Below the pieces are notes generated by a model. That model had not been told where the DNA came from. It did not search any database and worked only from the letters and a program-made list of their open reading frames with translations. Positions 32,920-44,029 of a stretch of 64,000 nucleotides of DNA are shown here, piece by piece (position 1 is the stretch's first letter; the number at the start of each line of letters is the position of its first letter). Position numbers and translations under genes: made by a program. The DNA comes from Adiantum capillus-veneris (lineage: Eukaryota; Streptophyta; Polypodiopsida; Polypodiales; Pteridaceae), in contig CM043954.1 in NCBI GenBank assembly GCA_014529385.2, forward strand, positions 96,615,247-96,679,246, in the 5' to 3' direction.

Positions 32920-34115
32920 ACAACTTACAAACATATGCTCCCGTCATTCTAGCAACAACACACCTAGTCTCAATTGCAACCATGTGCCGAAGCATGAATG
33001 ACTGGGAGAAACATAAAACATATATAGTCACCCTACGCTTTTGCAATGACACACCTAGCCGCAATTGCAACCATGTGCCAGTGCATGCACGCACAGTGAC
33101 TTCTTTCAAACAGATGCTCTTGTCATTCTAGCAGCAACACACCTAGTCGCAATTGCAACCATGTGCCGAAGCATGAATGACTGGGAGAAACATAAAACAT
33201 AGTCACCCTACGCTTTTGCAATGACACACCTAGCCGCAATTGCAACCATTTGCCAGTGCATGCACGCATGGTGACTTCTTTCAAACAGATGCTACCGTCA
33301 ATCTAGCAGCAACACACCTAGTCGCAATTGCAACCATGTGGCAGTGCATCCACGCATGGTGAATTCTTTCAAACAGATGCTCCTGTCATTCTAACAGCAA
33401 CACACCTAGTTGCAATTGCAACCATGTGCCGAAGCATGAATGACTGGGAGCAACATAAAACATAGTCATCCTACGCTTTTGCAATGACACACCTAGTCGC
33501 AATTGCAACCATATGCCAGTGCATCCACGCATGATGTCTTCTTTCAAGATTCAAGCATATGAAGCATTATGAAATTATTTGAGCACACATTCATGCATTA
33601 GATGCTACTGTCAATCTAGCAACAACACACCTAGTCGCAATTGCAACCATGTGCCGAAGCATGAATGACGGGAAGCAACATAAAACATAGTCATCTTGCG
33701 TTTTTGCAATGACACACCTAGCCGCAATTGCAACCATGTGCCAGTGCATCTACGCACGGTGACTTCTTTCAAACAGATGCTCCTGTCATTCTAGCAGCAA
33801 CACACCTAGTCGCCATTGCAACCATGTGCCAAATCATGAATGACTGGGAGCAGCATAAAACATAATCACCCTACGCTTTTGCAATGACACACCTAGCCGC
33901 AATTGCAACCATGTGCCAGTGCATTCACGCACGGTTACTTCTTTCAAACAAATGCTCCTGTCATTCTAGCAGCCACACACCTAGTCGCAATTGCAACCAT
34001 GTGCCGAAGCATGAATGACTGGGAGCAATATAAAACATAATTATCGTACGCTTTTGCAATGACACACCTAGCCGCAATTGCAACCATGTGCCAGTGCATC
34101 CACGTACGATGATTT
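32920..34115 (+). repeat. Satellite array, about 13 half-units of 87 bp in alternating pairs
   Basis: CAATTGCAACCAT recurs near 32978, 33062, 33149, 33237, 33324, 33413, 33499, 33640, 33725, 33813, 33900, 33987 and 34076, so the spacing is about 87 bp. The 141-bp step before 33640 contains extra sequence. Two half-unit types mostly alternate: one continues GTGCCGAAGCATGAATGAC, the other GTGCCAGTGCAT. The higher-order period is about 174 bp. It lies about 430 bp inside the hAT right end, a usual place for transposase-binding subterminal repeats. Confidence 0.93.
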
Positions 34116-34300
34116 GATAAAAGAAATTTTAAACCTTTAAGTTTTAACCCAAAAAACTCAAAAAAACATCAATAAAATAAGGAATTAAGGGTTAAAAAAT
34201 TACTGCTACACTGCTTTGAGAATGTGGAAAGCTGCCACAAAGTTTGGTGAAGACTTTTCAATGTACCTCTTTTGTGAAAAAGACAAGCACCGGCGTCGCC
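34116..34300. other. hAT right subterminal region, inner part
   Basis: AT-rich; contains no convincing gene. Lies downstream of the inward-facing TATA box at 34301-34308. Confidence 0.4.
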
Positions 34301-34308
34301 TTTATATA
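34301..34308 (-). promoter_or_regulatory. Inward-facing TATA box at the hAT right end
   Basis: The minus strand reads TATATAAA, preceded by CCCGCCGGGCCCGCCGTGGC (34310-34329). It mirrors the left-end arrangement at 16801-16849. Confidence 0.55.
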
Positions 34309-34524
34309 GCCACGGCGGGCCCGGCGGGCTACGAGCCGGTCTCCATGTCTCCTTGGAGGTCAAAAAAGATGAATGTCAATTAACAAAATATTTGTTATTT
34401 TGCATTTCTATTGTTATTAACCTGAAATTATAGCGTGATCACGTCATTTTGAAATCCCTGACTGAAATCTAAATGCAGAGGGTTTTCTAAATACCTCTTG
34501 AATACTCGTGTTATAAGTATTTTT

Positions 34525-34543
34525 GAAAGGTGGACCCCCTGAG
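34525..34543 (-). repeat. hAT terminal inverted repeat, right
   Basis: The minus strand reads CTCAGGGGGTCCACCTTTC from the end inward, a better match to the hAT CAGGG consensus than the left end. Confidence 0.75.
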
Positions 34544-34551
34544 ATTATGAG
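34544..34551 (+). repeat. 8-bp target-site duplication, right copy
   Basis: ATTATGAG, identical to 16412-16419. It is followed by AGGCATTGAG, the continuation of the target module. Confidence 0.88.
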
Positions 34552-34769
34552 AGGCATTGAGATATAAGGTATTATAAGAGGCACACCCTAGTTGTGAGAG
34601 GTGAAGTAAAGGAGAGAGTGAGGGTTCACTTATGCACTACACTCTTGGGACTTGGAGCAATTAGCTATGTATCACCTTGGAAAATCAATCATTAGCATCA
34701 CTCTCTCCACCAGTTAAACTACATGCGATGCACTAATTATGTAGTATCACCTTGGTGGAGCAATTATTA

Positions 34770-34827
<58 letters not shown>

Positions 34828-34860
34828 ACAATGATATGCCATGCACCATATGTCAATCTT
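34552..34860 (+). repeat. Dispersed repeat, right continuation of the hAT target, with (CT)n
   Basis: AGGCATTGAG, CACACCCTAGTTGTGAGAGG, GCACTACACTCTTGGGACTTG and ATTAGCATCACTCTCTCCACC parallel 16034-16310. A CT microsatellite occupies 34772-34824. Confidence 0.85.
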
Positions 34861-35057
34861 GTCATTGTATTTGATGTTTACTTGTTGAATACTGTAGTTG
34901 GAGAGGGGGAATGGGAAACACGCTCAGAACACACACAAATGTCCCTATATAGTTCAGGGTATTCACAACACCCCTATCCTCCCGTAAACACTTAAAAAAA
35001 ATAAATCAGTTTCCACTAGAAAACTTTCACACATCCTCATCAAGACCACCACTTATC

Positions 35058-35116
35058 TCACACACACACACACACACACACCATGCAATTCTTCTCAATT
35101 TTCCACTGCACACCAC

Positions 35117-35182
<66 letters not shown>
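35058..35182. repeat. Microsatellites (CA)n and (CT)n
   Basis: CA run at 35058-35082 and CT run at about 35117-35182, separated by CATGCAATTCTTCTC. Confidence 0.95.
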
Positions 35183-35185
<3 letters not shown>

Positions 35186-35309
35186 CACAACATCAATGGC
35201 CCTAGAGACACAAACATGCACCGCAAACACAGGAGAGCAGCAAAAAAGAAGATGGGAGAGGAAAATGACACGAGAACTGGCGGTAATGGCTTAGTTTGGT
35301 TAAAAAACA

Positions 35310-35810
35310 CAAGGAAAAATTAAAAAATTTCCCTCTAATTTGTGGAAATTCATAAAATACGCCTCCAATTTCAAAAATGACCAAAATACCCTTGCATCTA
35401 TTTTGGTTGGAATGTTCAAGATTTTCTAATCTTGATTCCTTTTTGACAATTAAGATCCATTTTTGAGTGCTTAGCATGTAATTACCTCGCAAAAAGAGCA
35501 ATTACATCAAAAAATAATAAAGAAATTCATCTCCAAAACCTAAGTAACATACCCAAATTCTAGTTTTAGCATCTTGTATTGATAGACAATCAGTCTTCTT
35601 ATGAAAAGCTACAAATTCTTTTATCTTTCAAGAAATTTAATCTCACGACCAGGGGTACTTTGGGAATTTTGGAAAAATTGAAGGGCATTTTGGGAATTTG
35701 TGGCAAACTATTGGGGGTGTTTTGGAAAGTTTTGAAATTTGATGGGTATTTTGGGAATTTCCGCAAATTAGAGGGGTATTTTGGTAATTTTCCCAAAAAC
35801 CAATATATCA
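35310..35810. repeat. Inverted pair of GGGTATTTTGGGAATTT-type repeats
   Basis: At 35640-35800 the plus strand carries five to six variants of GGG(T/C)ATTTTGGGAATTT. At 35310-35400 the complement is found (AAATTTCCCTCTAATTTG, CCAAAATACCC). The arms are imperfect and about 240 bases apart. Confidence 0.7.
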
Positions 35811-36159
35811 CCAAAAACGGGCTCCGCCCTCTCCGGTGTGGCTCTATATCCATATATCAACTCGATCTGCAGAAGGCAATGAGCATGTACTAGTGTTGCC
35901 GCCTGCAGATTGCGAAGCAGAAGATGCCGTTTCCTATATGTGTGCACATGTTCCTACTCACCCTCGATAACCTCATAGCAGACTAATTATATTCCCTTAA
36001 CCTAGGCAGAGGTTCTCTCCTAGCTCATGCTCATTGATCAGAGCCACAACGAGTAATTGCGCTTCCGTGGCATTGTTGGTGTGGATCGTACTGTGGTTGA
36101 CATTGAAGGAAGTTTTGGAGAGATTCTCACAATAATTCTCACATTATGACTTAATTCCA
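35811..36159. other. Intergenic, no gene recognised
   Basis: No frame of note; precedes the hairpin. Confidence 0.4.
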
Positions 36160-36294
36160 CATCATGAGCTTCTGCTCGAGAGGCACGGCATACCTAGCTA
36201 GTTACGATTGGGGGCAGGGGGGCCGGCGGTCCCTTGCCCCCAATCGTAACTAGCTAGGTATGCGGTGCCTCGACCCAAGCAGAAGCTCATGATG
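36160..36294. repeat. Long near-perfect hairpin, about 60-bp arms
   Basis: Left arm 36160-36219 (CATCATGAGCTTCTGCT ... ACGATTGGGGGCAGG) pairs with right arm 36231-36294 (CTTGCCCCCAATCGT ... AGAAGCTCATGATG). The loop of about a dozen GC-rich bases contains GGCCGGC. Only a few mismatches plus a small bulge near CTCGAG/CTCGACCC. A transcript would fold into one long stem. Confidence 0.9.
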
Positions 36295-37210
36295 TTATGC
36301 ATTGTATGAAAAACACTGAAAAAGTCTCCCTTTTCCTACAAGAGAAAATTTGCAAATCTTCTTTTGTATAATTATAGAGATACAAGGATGATGTGCTAAT
36401 GGATTGGTTTCACAATCCCTCTTTTGGGAGCTTCCTCAAGCGACACAAGCTGCTCGCGGGCTAGCTTTCCCAATTAGTTCTCAAAGAATGATACAACACA
36501 GACTACAAAACAAATAACACAAAAGGTTGGTAGCGATTGAACGATCCTTGGACCAGATGTATTTGCACTATGCCCCGCTTTTCCTCTTCATGGAGCATGT
36601 TTGTAGTGCAGAGTGTTTAGTCTGGCTTCCCCTCATCTTTGAGGACTCTTATGTATTAACAAGACACCACCCGGCTCGTGTAGTCTATTGGTGATTGTTT
36701 TTAAAGTGAAAATGATGAGACAATAAGGATTTAAAATATACTAACTGAGCCCAATTCATGACTAAAATGCCCAAGTTTTTACCTTGAAAATTAAGGTCCA
36801 ATGAAATCACAATCATGATTTGTCATTTCCAACCCAGAAATTTACACCACAAATTGGGATATGCGACCACTAGGTGGCAATTATATGTAACTGGACTTGA
36901 GACAAGTTATAAGTTGATGTAACATTAATGGAGGCCGCGTATGCCCTAGGTTAATACAAATCTTTTTGCAAGTGCTCAGCTAAAGCATTCCAATCCATAG
37001 TTAGAGAAGGCCAGAGTTAGGTGTGTGTGTGTGTGTGTGTAATTAGTGTTTCCCCAAAGGTAGTAAAGAAATCCAATTAAGGAGTGGCATAAAAGGGCTC
37101 TTGATGATCAATATCTGGGCATTTCTATATATAATTAGGGTACTTCATGAATTCCCTTTTGCAAGAAAGAAATTCTTGCACATACACACCTATAAATTTG
37201 AAGTACTTCA
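36295..37210. other. Intergenic, downstream of the GT34 gene
   Basis: No gene recognised. (GT)n at 37020-37040. The GT34 3' end faces this region. Confidence 0.45.
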
Positions 37211-38854
37211 TCACTTCCCTTTTGCAAGCAATCCCTGAGTATTTGTCCTCTCAACCTCAGATGACCCTAAGCCCATGTGCTTAAACCCATATCTTTCCAG
37301 CACCTGGTTGTCTGCAAAGTTGAAGGCCCTCTCCATCTGCTCCAAGCACCTTCCTTCCTCATAGTTCCCTTGCTTCGCACATGGCTTGCACCCGACAAAG
37401 TGCGTTATGAATGGCCACTGGTCATCTCCATATCCAGGCCGAGAGCTCTCCATTAACTCTTCATATCTGTCCACAAGCACATCCCAATAGCCATGCAAGC
37501 AGTAGGAACTCTCCAAAAACACCTTACTCCCCCATGTCATCTTCTGTGTATTTAGGAGATAGACCAAAGCAGATTGATCATCTGCTTCATATAGAGGTCT
37601 ATCAGAGAGGGCCTCGGCGAGAACTTTCCCTGCTGCCTCCCTGACCTTGCTGTTTAATCCCATGGATGCCCATGAATCGATCAAGTCAAGAGACCATTGG
37701 CAATTGCGAAGAATAAAGATGCCTGCATTCAGCCCGATCCATGACTTTGTGAGATAAACCATGTGCTCCCACCCATGGATAACAAGGTTATAGTCCTTGT
37801 ACTTGGCCATGGGGAGCTCAAATGTCATGTCTGTGAACATGGCATCACTGTCCATCCACCAAAGCCACTCGATTTCCGGATGCGTGATCATCAGAGTGCG
37901 GAGAAGCGGTAGCTTTGACCAATAGTCTATCATGTCTCCATCCAACTGCACCATGTTGTAGAAGATCTCAATGTTGTGTAAACGGCAATAGTCCATCTTG
38001 TTCTTCATGAACTTGAGCAGGACATGGTCACCGTGAACATTATCGCATGCTTTTGGACGGGAACTCGAGACAAGGAGGATGCTATCAGCACTGTGGGCGT
38101 CTTGTTGCGGATATTGGGCAGACCAGGCCTGCCTTTGCTGGTCCCAATCTGTGATATTTGGTGTTAACCACAAGGGAGTGCCTGTGTGTGAAGCCTCTGT
38201 TGTCCCTTGACTATCGTTGCTGGTAGGCACACCATCTCCTACGCTCTTGAGGGAGGCCTGTCTTTCTATATTCTTCCCACTTAAGAGCCCTGGCTCAGAG
38301 GGGTTGCCATTAATGTGTAAATTCACCTTCGATTCTGCTTCTCCAATATTGCTCAGGGGCTCGAGTCTTGTTGCATCCTCAGCCACTAAAGCATCAAGGA
38401 GCCGGGGATTTGGCGGTAGCGCTGACTCCGCATCTAAAGCTTGGCCAAATATCAGTGGAGATGGCGCAGGGGGGCTGGTTTCTACATGCGACATTCGCTG
38501 CGCCGAGCTGCCTATTGAGTTCTGATATTGCATGATACTGAGGGCAGAATTGTCATAAATATGCTTGGAATGAGGAGTACTGGTGTGCTGCATTATGAGC
38601 TGCTGGGCAGCAGCATTAAAGTGGAAGGTAGAGCTATGCATGAGAGAGGACAAAGGGCGGGCTGAGTCATGGATGCAAGTTTTGAGGAGGAACAGGACGA
38701 CAAGGAAGAGCAAGAGGGGGAGCTTGATGTTGTGCAGGAGAGCCGCCTTACGCAGGAAAAAATATTGAGGGAGCTTGCCTTCATTATGTTGATGATGATG
38801 ATGATGAGCTCTGGGAGGAGAATTAGCTGACCACCTCATGCTATGCAGGTTCAA
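37211..38854 (-). CDS. Glycosyltransferase family 34, xyloglucan 6-xylosyltransferase-like
   Basis: 547 codons, one intact exon. A His-rich cytosolic N-terminus (HHHHHQH at 17-23) and one membrane span at about 42-60 (KLPLLLFLVVLFLLKTC) make a type II Golgi protein. The stem to about residue 255 is longer than in the xylosyltransferases I know. The catalytic domain has the GT34 signature: WLWWMDSDAMFTDM with the metal-binding Asp-Ser-Asp at 335-337, then YNLVIHGWEHMVY, WIGLNAGIFILRNCQWSLD, EADDQSALVYLL, ESSYCLHGYW and ITHFVGCKPC. Family members transfer xylose from UDP-xylose to the glucan backbone of xyloglucan, or galactose to mannan; the exact acceptor cannot be told from sequence. The absence of introns agrees with known XXT genes. 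It is the only undamaged host gene here and lies between transposon blocks. Confidence 0.93.
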   Translation of the reverse strand: MNLHSMRWSANSPPRAHHHHHQHNEGKLPQYFFLRKAALLHNIKLPLLLFLVVLFLLKTCIHDSARPLSSLMHSSTFHFNAAAQQLIMQHTSTPHSKHIYDNSALSIMQYQNSIGSSAQRMSHVETSPPAPSPLIFGQALDAESALPPNPRLLDALVAEDATRLEPLSNIGEAESKVNLHINGNPSEPGLLSGKNIERQASLKSVGDGVPTSNDSQGTTEASHTGTPLWLTPNITDWDQQRQAWSAQYPQQDAHSADSILLVSSSRPKACDNVHGDHVLLKFMKNKMDYCRLHNIEIFYNMVQLDGDMIDYWSKLPLLRTLMITHPEIEWLWWMDSDAMFTDMTFELPMAKYKDYNLVIHGWEHMVYLTKSWIGLNAGIFILRNCQWSLDLIDSWASMGLNSKVREAAGKVLAEALSDRPLYEADDQSALVYLLNTQKMTWGSKVFLESSYCLHGYWDVLVDRYEELMESSRPGYGDDQWPFITHFVGCKPCAKQGNYEEGRCLEQMERAFNFADNQVLERYGFKHMGLGSSEVERTNTQGLLAKGK

Positions 38855-39610
38855 AGAAGCTGGTGGCTGATTAACCTGCAGCTATAACTAATACATACAC
38901 AACCACCCTAATTGCCGTCTAATCAGAACACTTGCTTAGATCTTCTAACCCTCCTTATAAAAGTGATACATTGTCGTTACTGCCTCGTATGTAGCCATCG
39001 CTCCATTGCATCATTAGGTTGGAACCTTCTTTCTATATTTTTATGCTATTTTGCAAAACCTAATTTATAGCTTGTTTATCCATGATCATGGGCCGTCTTG
39101 ACTTGCTAGTCATATTCCATAAAATACTATCTTGCTTGTGGAGCTGCTAAAAGTTTACATTTACTATACTTGAAAAACTAGAAGAGTGAAATTTGAGACT
39201 AGAATGGCGTTGTTTTAATAAGGCCCCTGTCAGACTGGGACACCCGCCCCGCCTTGGTTTTCGGAGGTCCAACCAGGTTGCTATCACACACAGCTTCACG
39301 ACATCAGAAGCGACATTTTTAAAAGCCAATCAGGCTACGGCAGGTGGTGAGCCCCCCATGTTTGACGCTGCAGAGCAAGGCTCAACACCCGTCAACAATT
39401 TTCCCGCGTGCCTTTTTGCAGATGGCCATGGAGCCTCGAAACTTGGTCGAGGGTGTTTGCCCGCCCCTCTGACAAGGTGTCCGGGCCAACTTTGCCTTTT
39501 TGCTCAGTGAATGCAAGCTCGCCACCTAAGTAGGGCCGCCTCTTGCCTGCCCCAGTGCGACACATGCCTAAGGCGTTTGGAGACGAAGGTTGGCATTGCC
39601 TTTCACTTAG

Positions 39611-39611
<1 letters not shown>
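38855..39611. other. Upstream region of the GT34 gene
   Basis: Presumed promoter side of the minus-strand GT34 gene; no certain TATA box on the minus strand. 39190-39600 is more GC-rich and has an open frame (39193-39510) with no recognisable motif. Confidence 0.4.
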
Positions 39612-39701
<90 letters not shown>

Positions 39702-39736
39702 AGAAGAAGAAGAAGAAGAAGAAGAAGAAGAAGAGA
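39612..39736. repeat. Compound microsatellite (AT)n-(GATA)n-(GA)n-(GAA)n
   Basis: Runs follow one another directly: AT to about 39650, GATA twice, GA to about 39698, then GAA/AAG to 39736. Confidence 0.95.
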
Positions 39737-41631
39737 GACCATAGATTAAAGAGAAGAAGAATAGAACATACCTTCCAAAAAATTTGAAGGGTGCTCCGTT
39801 GTACACGGGTTGAAACTCCCTCGGCATAACCATACCTTTTTGTCGAAAGGCAAGGCCAATAAAAAAGGAGTGGAATAAGGGCAGTGCTCGAACATAATTT
39901 TTTTCTAAACACTTGGAAGACCTACATCTACAAAATTCTGGAGGTAAATTGGCTAAAATCTAAGGTTTTAAGGATCAATTCCTCCAAAATTTGAAGGTTT
40001 TCTCACTTAATTCTTATTCAAAATTTAGAGACAAATTTCAAAGTTTATAGGTGGAATTACACTAAACATATGTTTTTTTCGACCAATGGATAAGGTGTTC
40101 ACATATATATCTTACAAAGTAAAGCATTAAGAGGAAGGGATCTTACATATCTCCATGTATTGACCCCTTCAAGGTCCTTGTGAAGGTCCTCCATGTTTCT
40201 TGTTGCATTCATATTGCATAGAGCCCTCTTAAAAATCATGATTTGTTGAGCATCACATGGAACAAAGCCTAATTGATGAGCATACGAATATTACAAAGGG
40301 GCAATTTATAAGTTCCCAGTAGAGGCTATAGAGTCAATAGACAAGAAGGCCTGCTCTGTGTGATGAGAGCAAGGGAGGGTATGCTAGGTCTCCTAGAGGG
40401 TACGCCAACCCTAGCGAGCTCCCATTACTAGGTGAGGGGTCCCACACGTGGCAAAAAACTGGAAAAAAACTAAAGTTTGTCCTAACTTTCTGAAACTTGA
40501 GTGTAAATTGGAAAAAAAATTGTTCATACTTGATTAAATTTGATTCATAGGCTTATATTGATGTGATAAACATGTGTACATGCTCACTTGACCAAAAAGA
40601 TGCAAAAAGTTGCCAGTTGTAAATAATCGCGATTATTTACATCTGCCCCATTTTTCAACTTTTTTGACTAAGCTAGCATACCACTAGTTTTACCATGTTG
40701 TAATAAGCCCACAAACCAAATTCGGTAAGATTTGGATCATTGGATTGAAAATTCATGTGACCAAAATTACAAAGTTAGTCTGCGGACACAAAACTGATGA
40801 CCATTTGACCAAAAATAGTCCAAACTTCATGAAACTTGGCTAGAGACCTTAAGTTGAAGTGCTTAACAGATCTGTGTCAAGATTGGGACAAAAACCTTAC
40901 AAAAATTACCAAGAGTAAATAATCGCGATTACTTATATTTGCTTCAAAAATTGACAATCTTGCATATGTGAGCATACCACAAGGTCAAGCATATCAAGTA
41001 GACCATACAAATCAATTTTGGTGAAATTTGGATCACAAAAGTGAGACTTAAGCCAGATTCTTGAAACCGAGTCTACGGACACAAAACAGTTGATAAAGTT
41101 GAACAGGTTTTGTCCAAACTTGTTGAAACTTGCCCAGGGACCTTAACAGGTTGTAAACTTGGCAAATCAAGCCAAAAAGGATAAAAAATTGACAAAAGTA
41201 AATAATCGCGATTATTTACTACTGCTACACAGAGCCACCCATTTTGACTTTTGAGCTTGTACAATGTTAGACCAACGTAATACAAGGCCATCGGGAAAGT
41301 TTGGGTTCAATCGGATCCAAATTGGTACATGTTCACTCAGTTTTTGAGTTGTAGATTAGTCCTTTGATTTTTGCCAAAGTCGAGTTTGGAAATTGCAACT
41401 AATGACTCAATTAGCTTGATTTGCAGTGATACACAGAGACCAATCATAATAGCTAGCAAAAACTATACTGTCTTTATAGAAGAATAGCTAACTTGATCAA
41501 ATTTCTAAAGGAATCAAGTTGCAGACGAGGAATCTATAGCTCAGACAGAAAGTGCAATCCAGTCAAGTGGAAGAAATTGACAACAAGTCAATCCAAAGGT
41601 AAGTACTCTATGCAGGGTTTCATAAGTCTTT
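39737..41631. other. Intergenic or gypsy 5' region with repeated 22-nt palindrome
   Basis: No gene. Three copies of a palindrome with arms GTAAATAATCG around a CGCG core lie at 40619-40640, 40915-40936 (one arm changed) and 41198-41219. The intervening text repeats phrases such as AAACTTGTTGAAACTTG and ACCTTAA. It leads into the gypsy gag at 41632 and may include its LTR or leader, but no LTR end or primer site could be placed. Confidence 0.5.
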
Positions 41632-42702
41632 ATGAACCTTAGATCTGGTCGTGTACTAGGAAATCAGGACATACTTGGAGAAAACTCCAGTAGAGTATCC
41701 ACTGAAGAAAGCGTGAATCAAGGCAATTCCTTGCACACGATTCTAAAAGAAGTCTCAGACACTTTTTCAAATTCAACATCTGAAATGTCTTCCTATTCGA
41801 CTCACTCGAAAACTGGAACGACAATGTGCTATAAGCATATACTCTCTTTTTATAAGACTAATTGCCATGGAGCTCAGGTTTACCTGGATCCTAACGAAGA
41901 GTATGCCATTCACATTGATGACCATGGCATTGAGTTCAAAGAAGAGATTAGGGCAAACAAACAAGGAAAAATATACATGGATCGAAACGAAACTCAGTAT
42001 TTACAAGTCGAAGACCATGACGTGATATACAAATGGGGGTTAGAAGTAAACACCATATTTCCAGATATGGCCGCAAAAGAAGGACCACCAACTTTAGACT
42101 TGAGGGATACAATCAAGTTGATTTGAAGCCTTTGAAATGGCTTAGTACGGATAATCCTAGGATCGTAGTCTATTGTTGGGAGGATAGAAATGTCAAAGAT
42201 CTTTTGTGGACTTCGCATGCCAAATCAGGACAATTGATGGCCATGAAGATCATCTATATCTTCAAGATCAAGGATAAGGGATCAACAGACCTACCAACCT
42301 ACATGTTTAAGGATTGGTATAACAACAACTTTGTTATGATGACTCCTAAGGAGGTAGAACAAACCAAATACCAAGGGTATTCCATAAAGGATTGGATATT
42401 GGGACAGGGACCAGAAACAATTCCAAGAGATGAATACTGTGAGATATTATCTGAGAGTAATGTTAAGGCACCAGAAACCATCTCATCACGAAGAAAACCG
42501 GGTGACACTAAGGCCAGTCCAGGGCTACATGAGTCACTATTTCCAACATACTGGTTTGAAGGACTCGAAACAGGATCAACTTCCAGGAGACCGAGAGTTG
42601 AACCAAATAGACGTGTCAGATCAGTTGATTTTCAGAAATGGGTCTGAAAATACAGTGGATCAGGGGATCCATACAAAAACTTAGCAAGATTTAAGCAAGT
42701 GT
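41632..42702 (+). pseudogene. gypsy gag, N-terminal part
   Basis: Starts MNLRSGRVL, a form common at the start of plant gypsy gag proteins. The frame is open to 42126 and continues in another phase to 42647 (PLKWLSTDNPRIVVYCWEDR; TYMFKDWYNNNFVMM). It is cut at 42705 by the CACTA element and resumes at 45716. I know no domain name for this N-terminal region. Confidence 0.6.
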
Positions 42703-43194
42703 TAACACTACAACAAAAAAAGGTGTCATCGACGCAGATATAGACGCCCCGCGTCGATATCTGAGTCGATATCTACGTCCCTGTGAAACTGTCGCTATTT
42801 GCGTCGATATCTGCGTGGAAAGGCTTTATTTGCGATGCAGATATGGACGCAGTTATAGATGCAAATAGTGATGTAGATATGGACGCAGATAGCGACGCAG
42901 ATATGGATGGATATATAGACGCATATATCGATGACCATAACAGAAATTTTTTGTCTTGGGCAGAGGGCATGTAGCCTAGCATGTGCCCAGTGAAAAGATG
43001 GACACAGCCACCACAACCAGACTTCCTACCCTCTGCCCAAGAAAGCGAGCAGCACCAAAATCAACCGTGCTCCCACAAAAATTTCGGCAGAGTTCCCTTC
43101 GTTTTTACATAAAGTTTTCAAAAAAAATATATCATGTATACGCCTCCTACGTGCTATCCATGTAGGATCTCACATGAGATTTAAGGCCAATGAC

Positions 43195-43460
43195 CATAAC
43201 GAACCATAACCATAACTTAAAAGCATAACCATAACTTAAAATCATAACCGACCAATATAACCACTTTGATCATAACCAGAAACAAAATTAACAATAACCA
43301 TAAGCATAACCAGAAAGTTAAACATAACCATAAACAAAACCTGAACCATAACTATGTCTATACAAGAATAGGAGAAATAACGATGTCTATACAATGACAA
43401 TGACAATAACCATAACCATAAGAAAAACAATAACTATCTGAACAATAATCATAACCATAT
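43195..43460. repeat. CATAAC-rich simple repeat
   Basis: Degenerate repeats of ACCATAAC and variants inside the CACTA element. Confidence 0.85.
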
Positions 43461-44029
43461 ATATATGTCTATACAAAAGGAGACACAGAAGCGTGTCTGT
43501 GTCTCACAAATCATATATATGAAATCCGGTCCACTGATGACTAGGCGTCACAACCTGCACATAGGACAACTCACAAAATTAGTATTGATATTACTTCACA
43601 TATACTTACTTAATTAAATCAACTCACACATATTAACATCTCACCTCAAGCGATCAGCGAGACTGTAAGGCCGCCCAGTCTATAGGCTCTCCTGAAGCAT
43701 CAAGATCATTCAATCCTTCATAGATACCTCTGCAATATCCATCTGACTCCTCCTGACGTGTCGGGGCTCGATGCATCGCAAGATTCTGCGTTTATACAAA
43801 AATTAGAGTAATAAGAATACATGATTCATCGCGTTTTAAAAAACGCCATAGTTAAGATTGGATTAGAAACTCACAAACTCATAGCAAAAGGTGTCGAAGC
43901 CTCCGCTGCCAAGATAAGATGTCCCCCTAGTCATATGTCGTATCTGCACGGCCTCACGCTGCTGTCCGAACCGCGTGGCCGCTGTCTGCTCATCCTTCCT
44001 GCAGCCACGTCTCGTGTGGGATGCCCGAA

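Larger units (their letters stand above)
16420..34543 (+). mobile_element. 18.1-kb hAT-superfamily element with cargo genes
   Basis: Ends: left CCTGGGGATCCACTTC (16420), right, read inward on the minus strand, CTCAGGGGGTCCACCTTTC (34543). These are imperfect terminal inverted repeats of the hAT CAGGG type, flanked by identical ATTATGAG. Both subterminal regions carry, in inverted arrangement, a CCCGCCGGGCCCG block followed by an inward-facing TATA box (16801-16849 and 34301-34329). Inside: hAT transposase (17553-19846), RING-H2 gene (20134-21077), kinase (21498-22931), a 9.8-kb inverted-repeat-bounded block with four more genes (23097-32909) and an 87-bp satellite near the right end. Autonomous hAT elements I know of are usually a few kilobases, so this is very large. 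All its genes contain stops or frameshifts. Confidence 0.82.

Noticed and set aside
32920-34115. CRISPR-like array
   Set aside because: Regularly spaced repeats, but the units are contiguous 87-bp satellites with no unique spacers, in a plant transposon.
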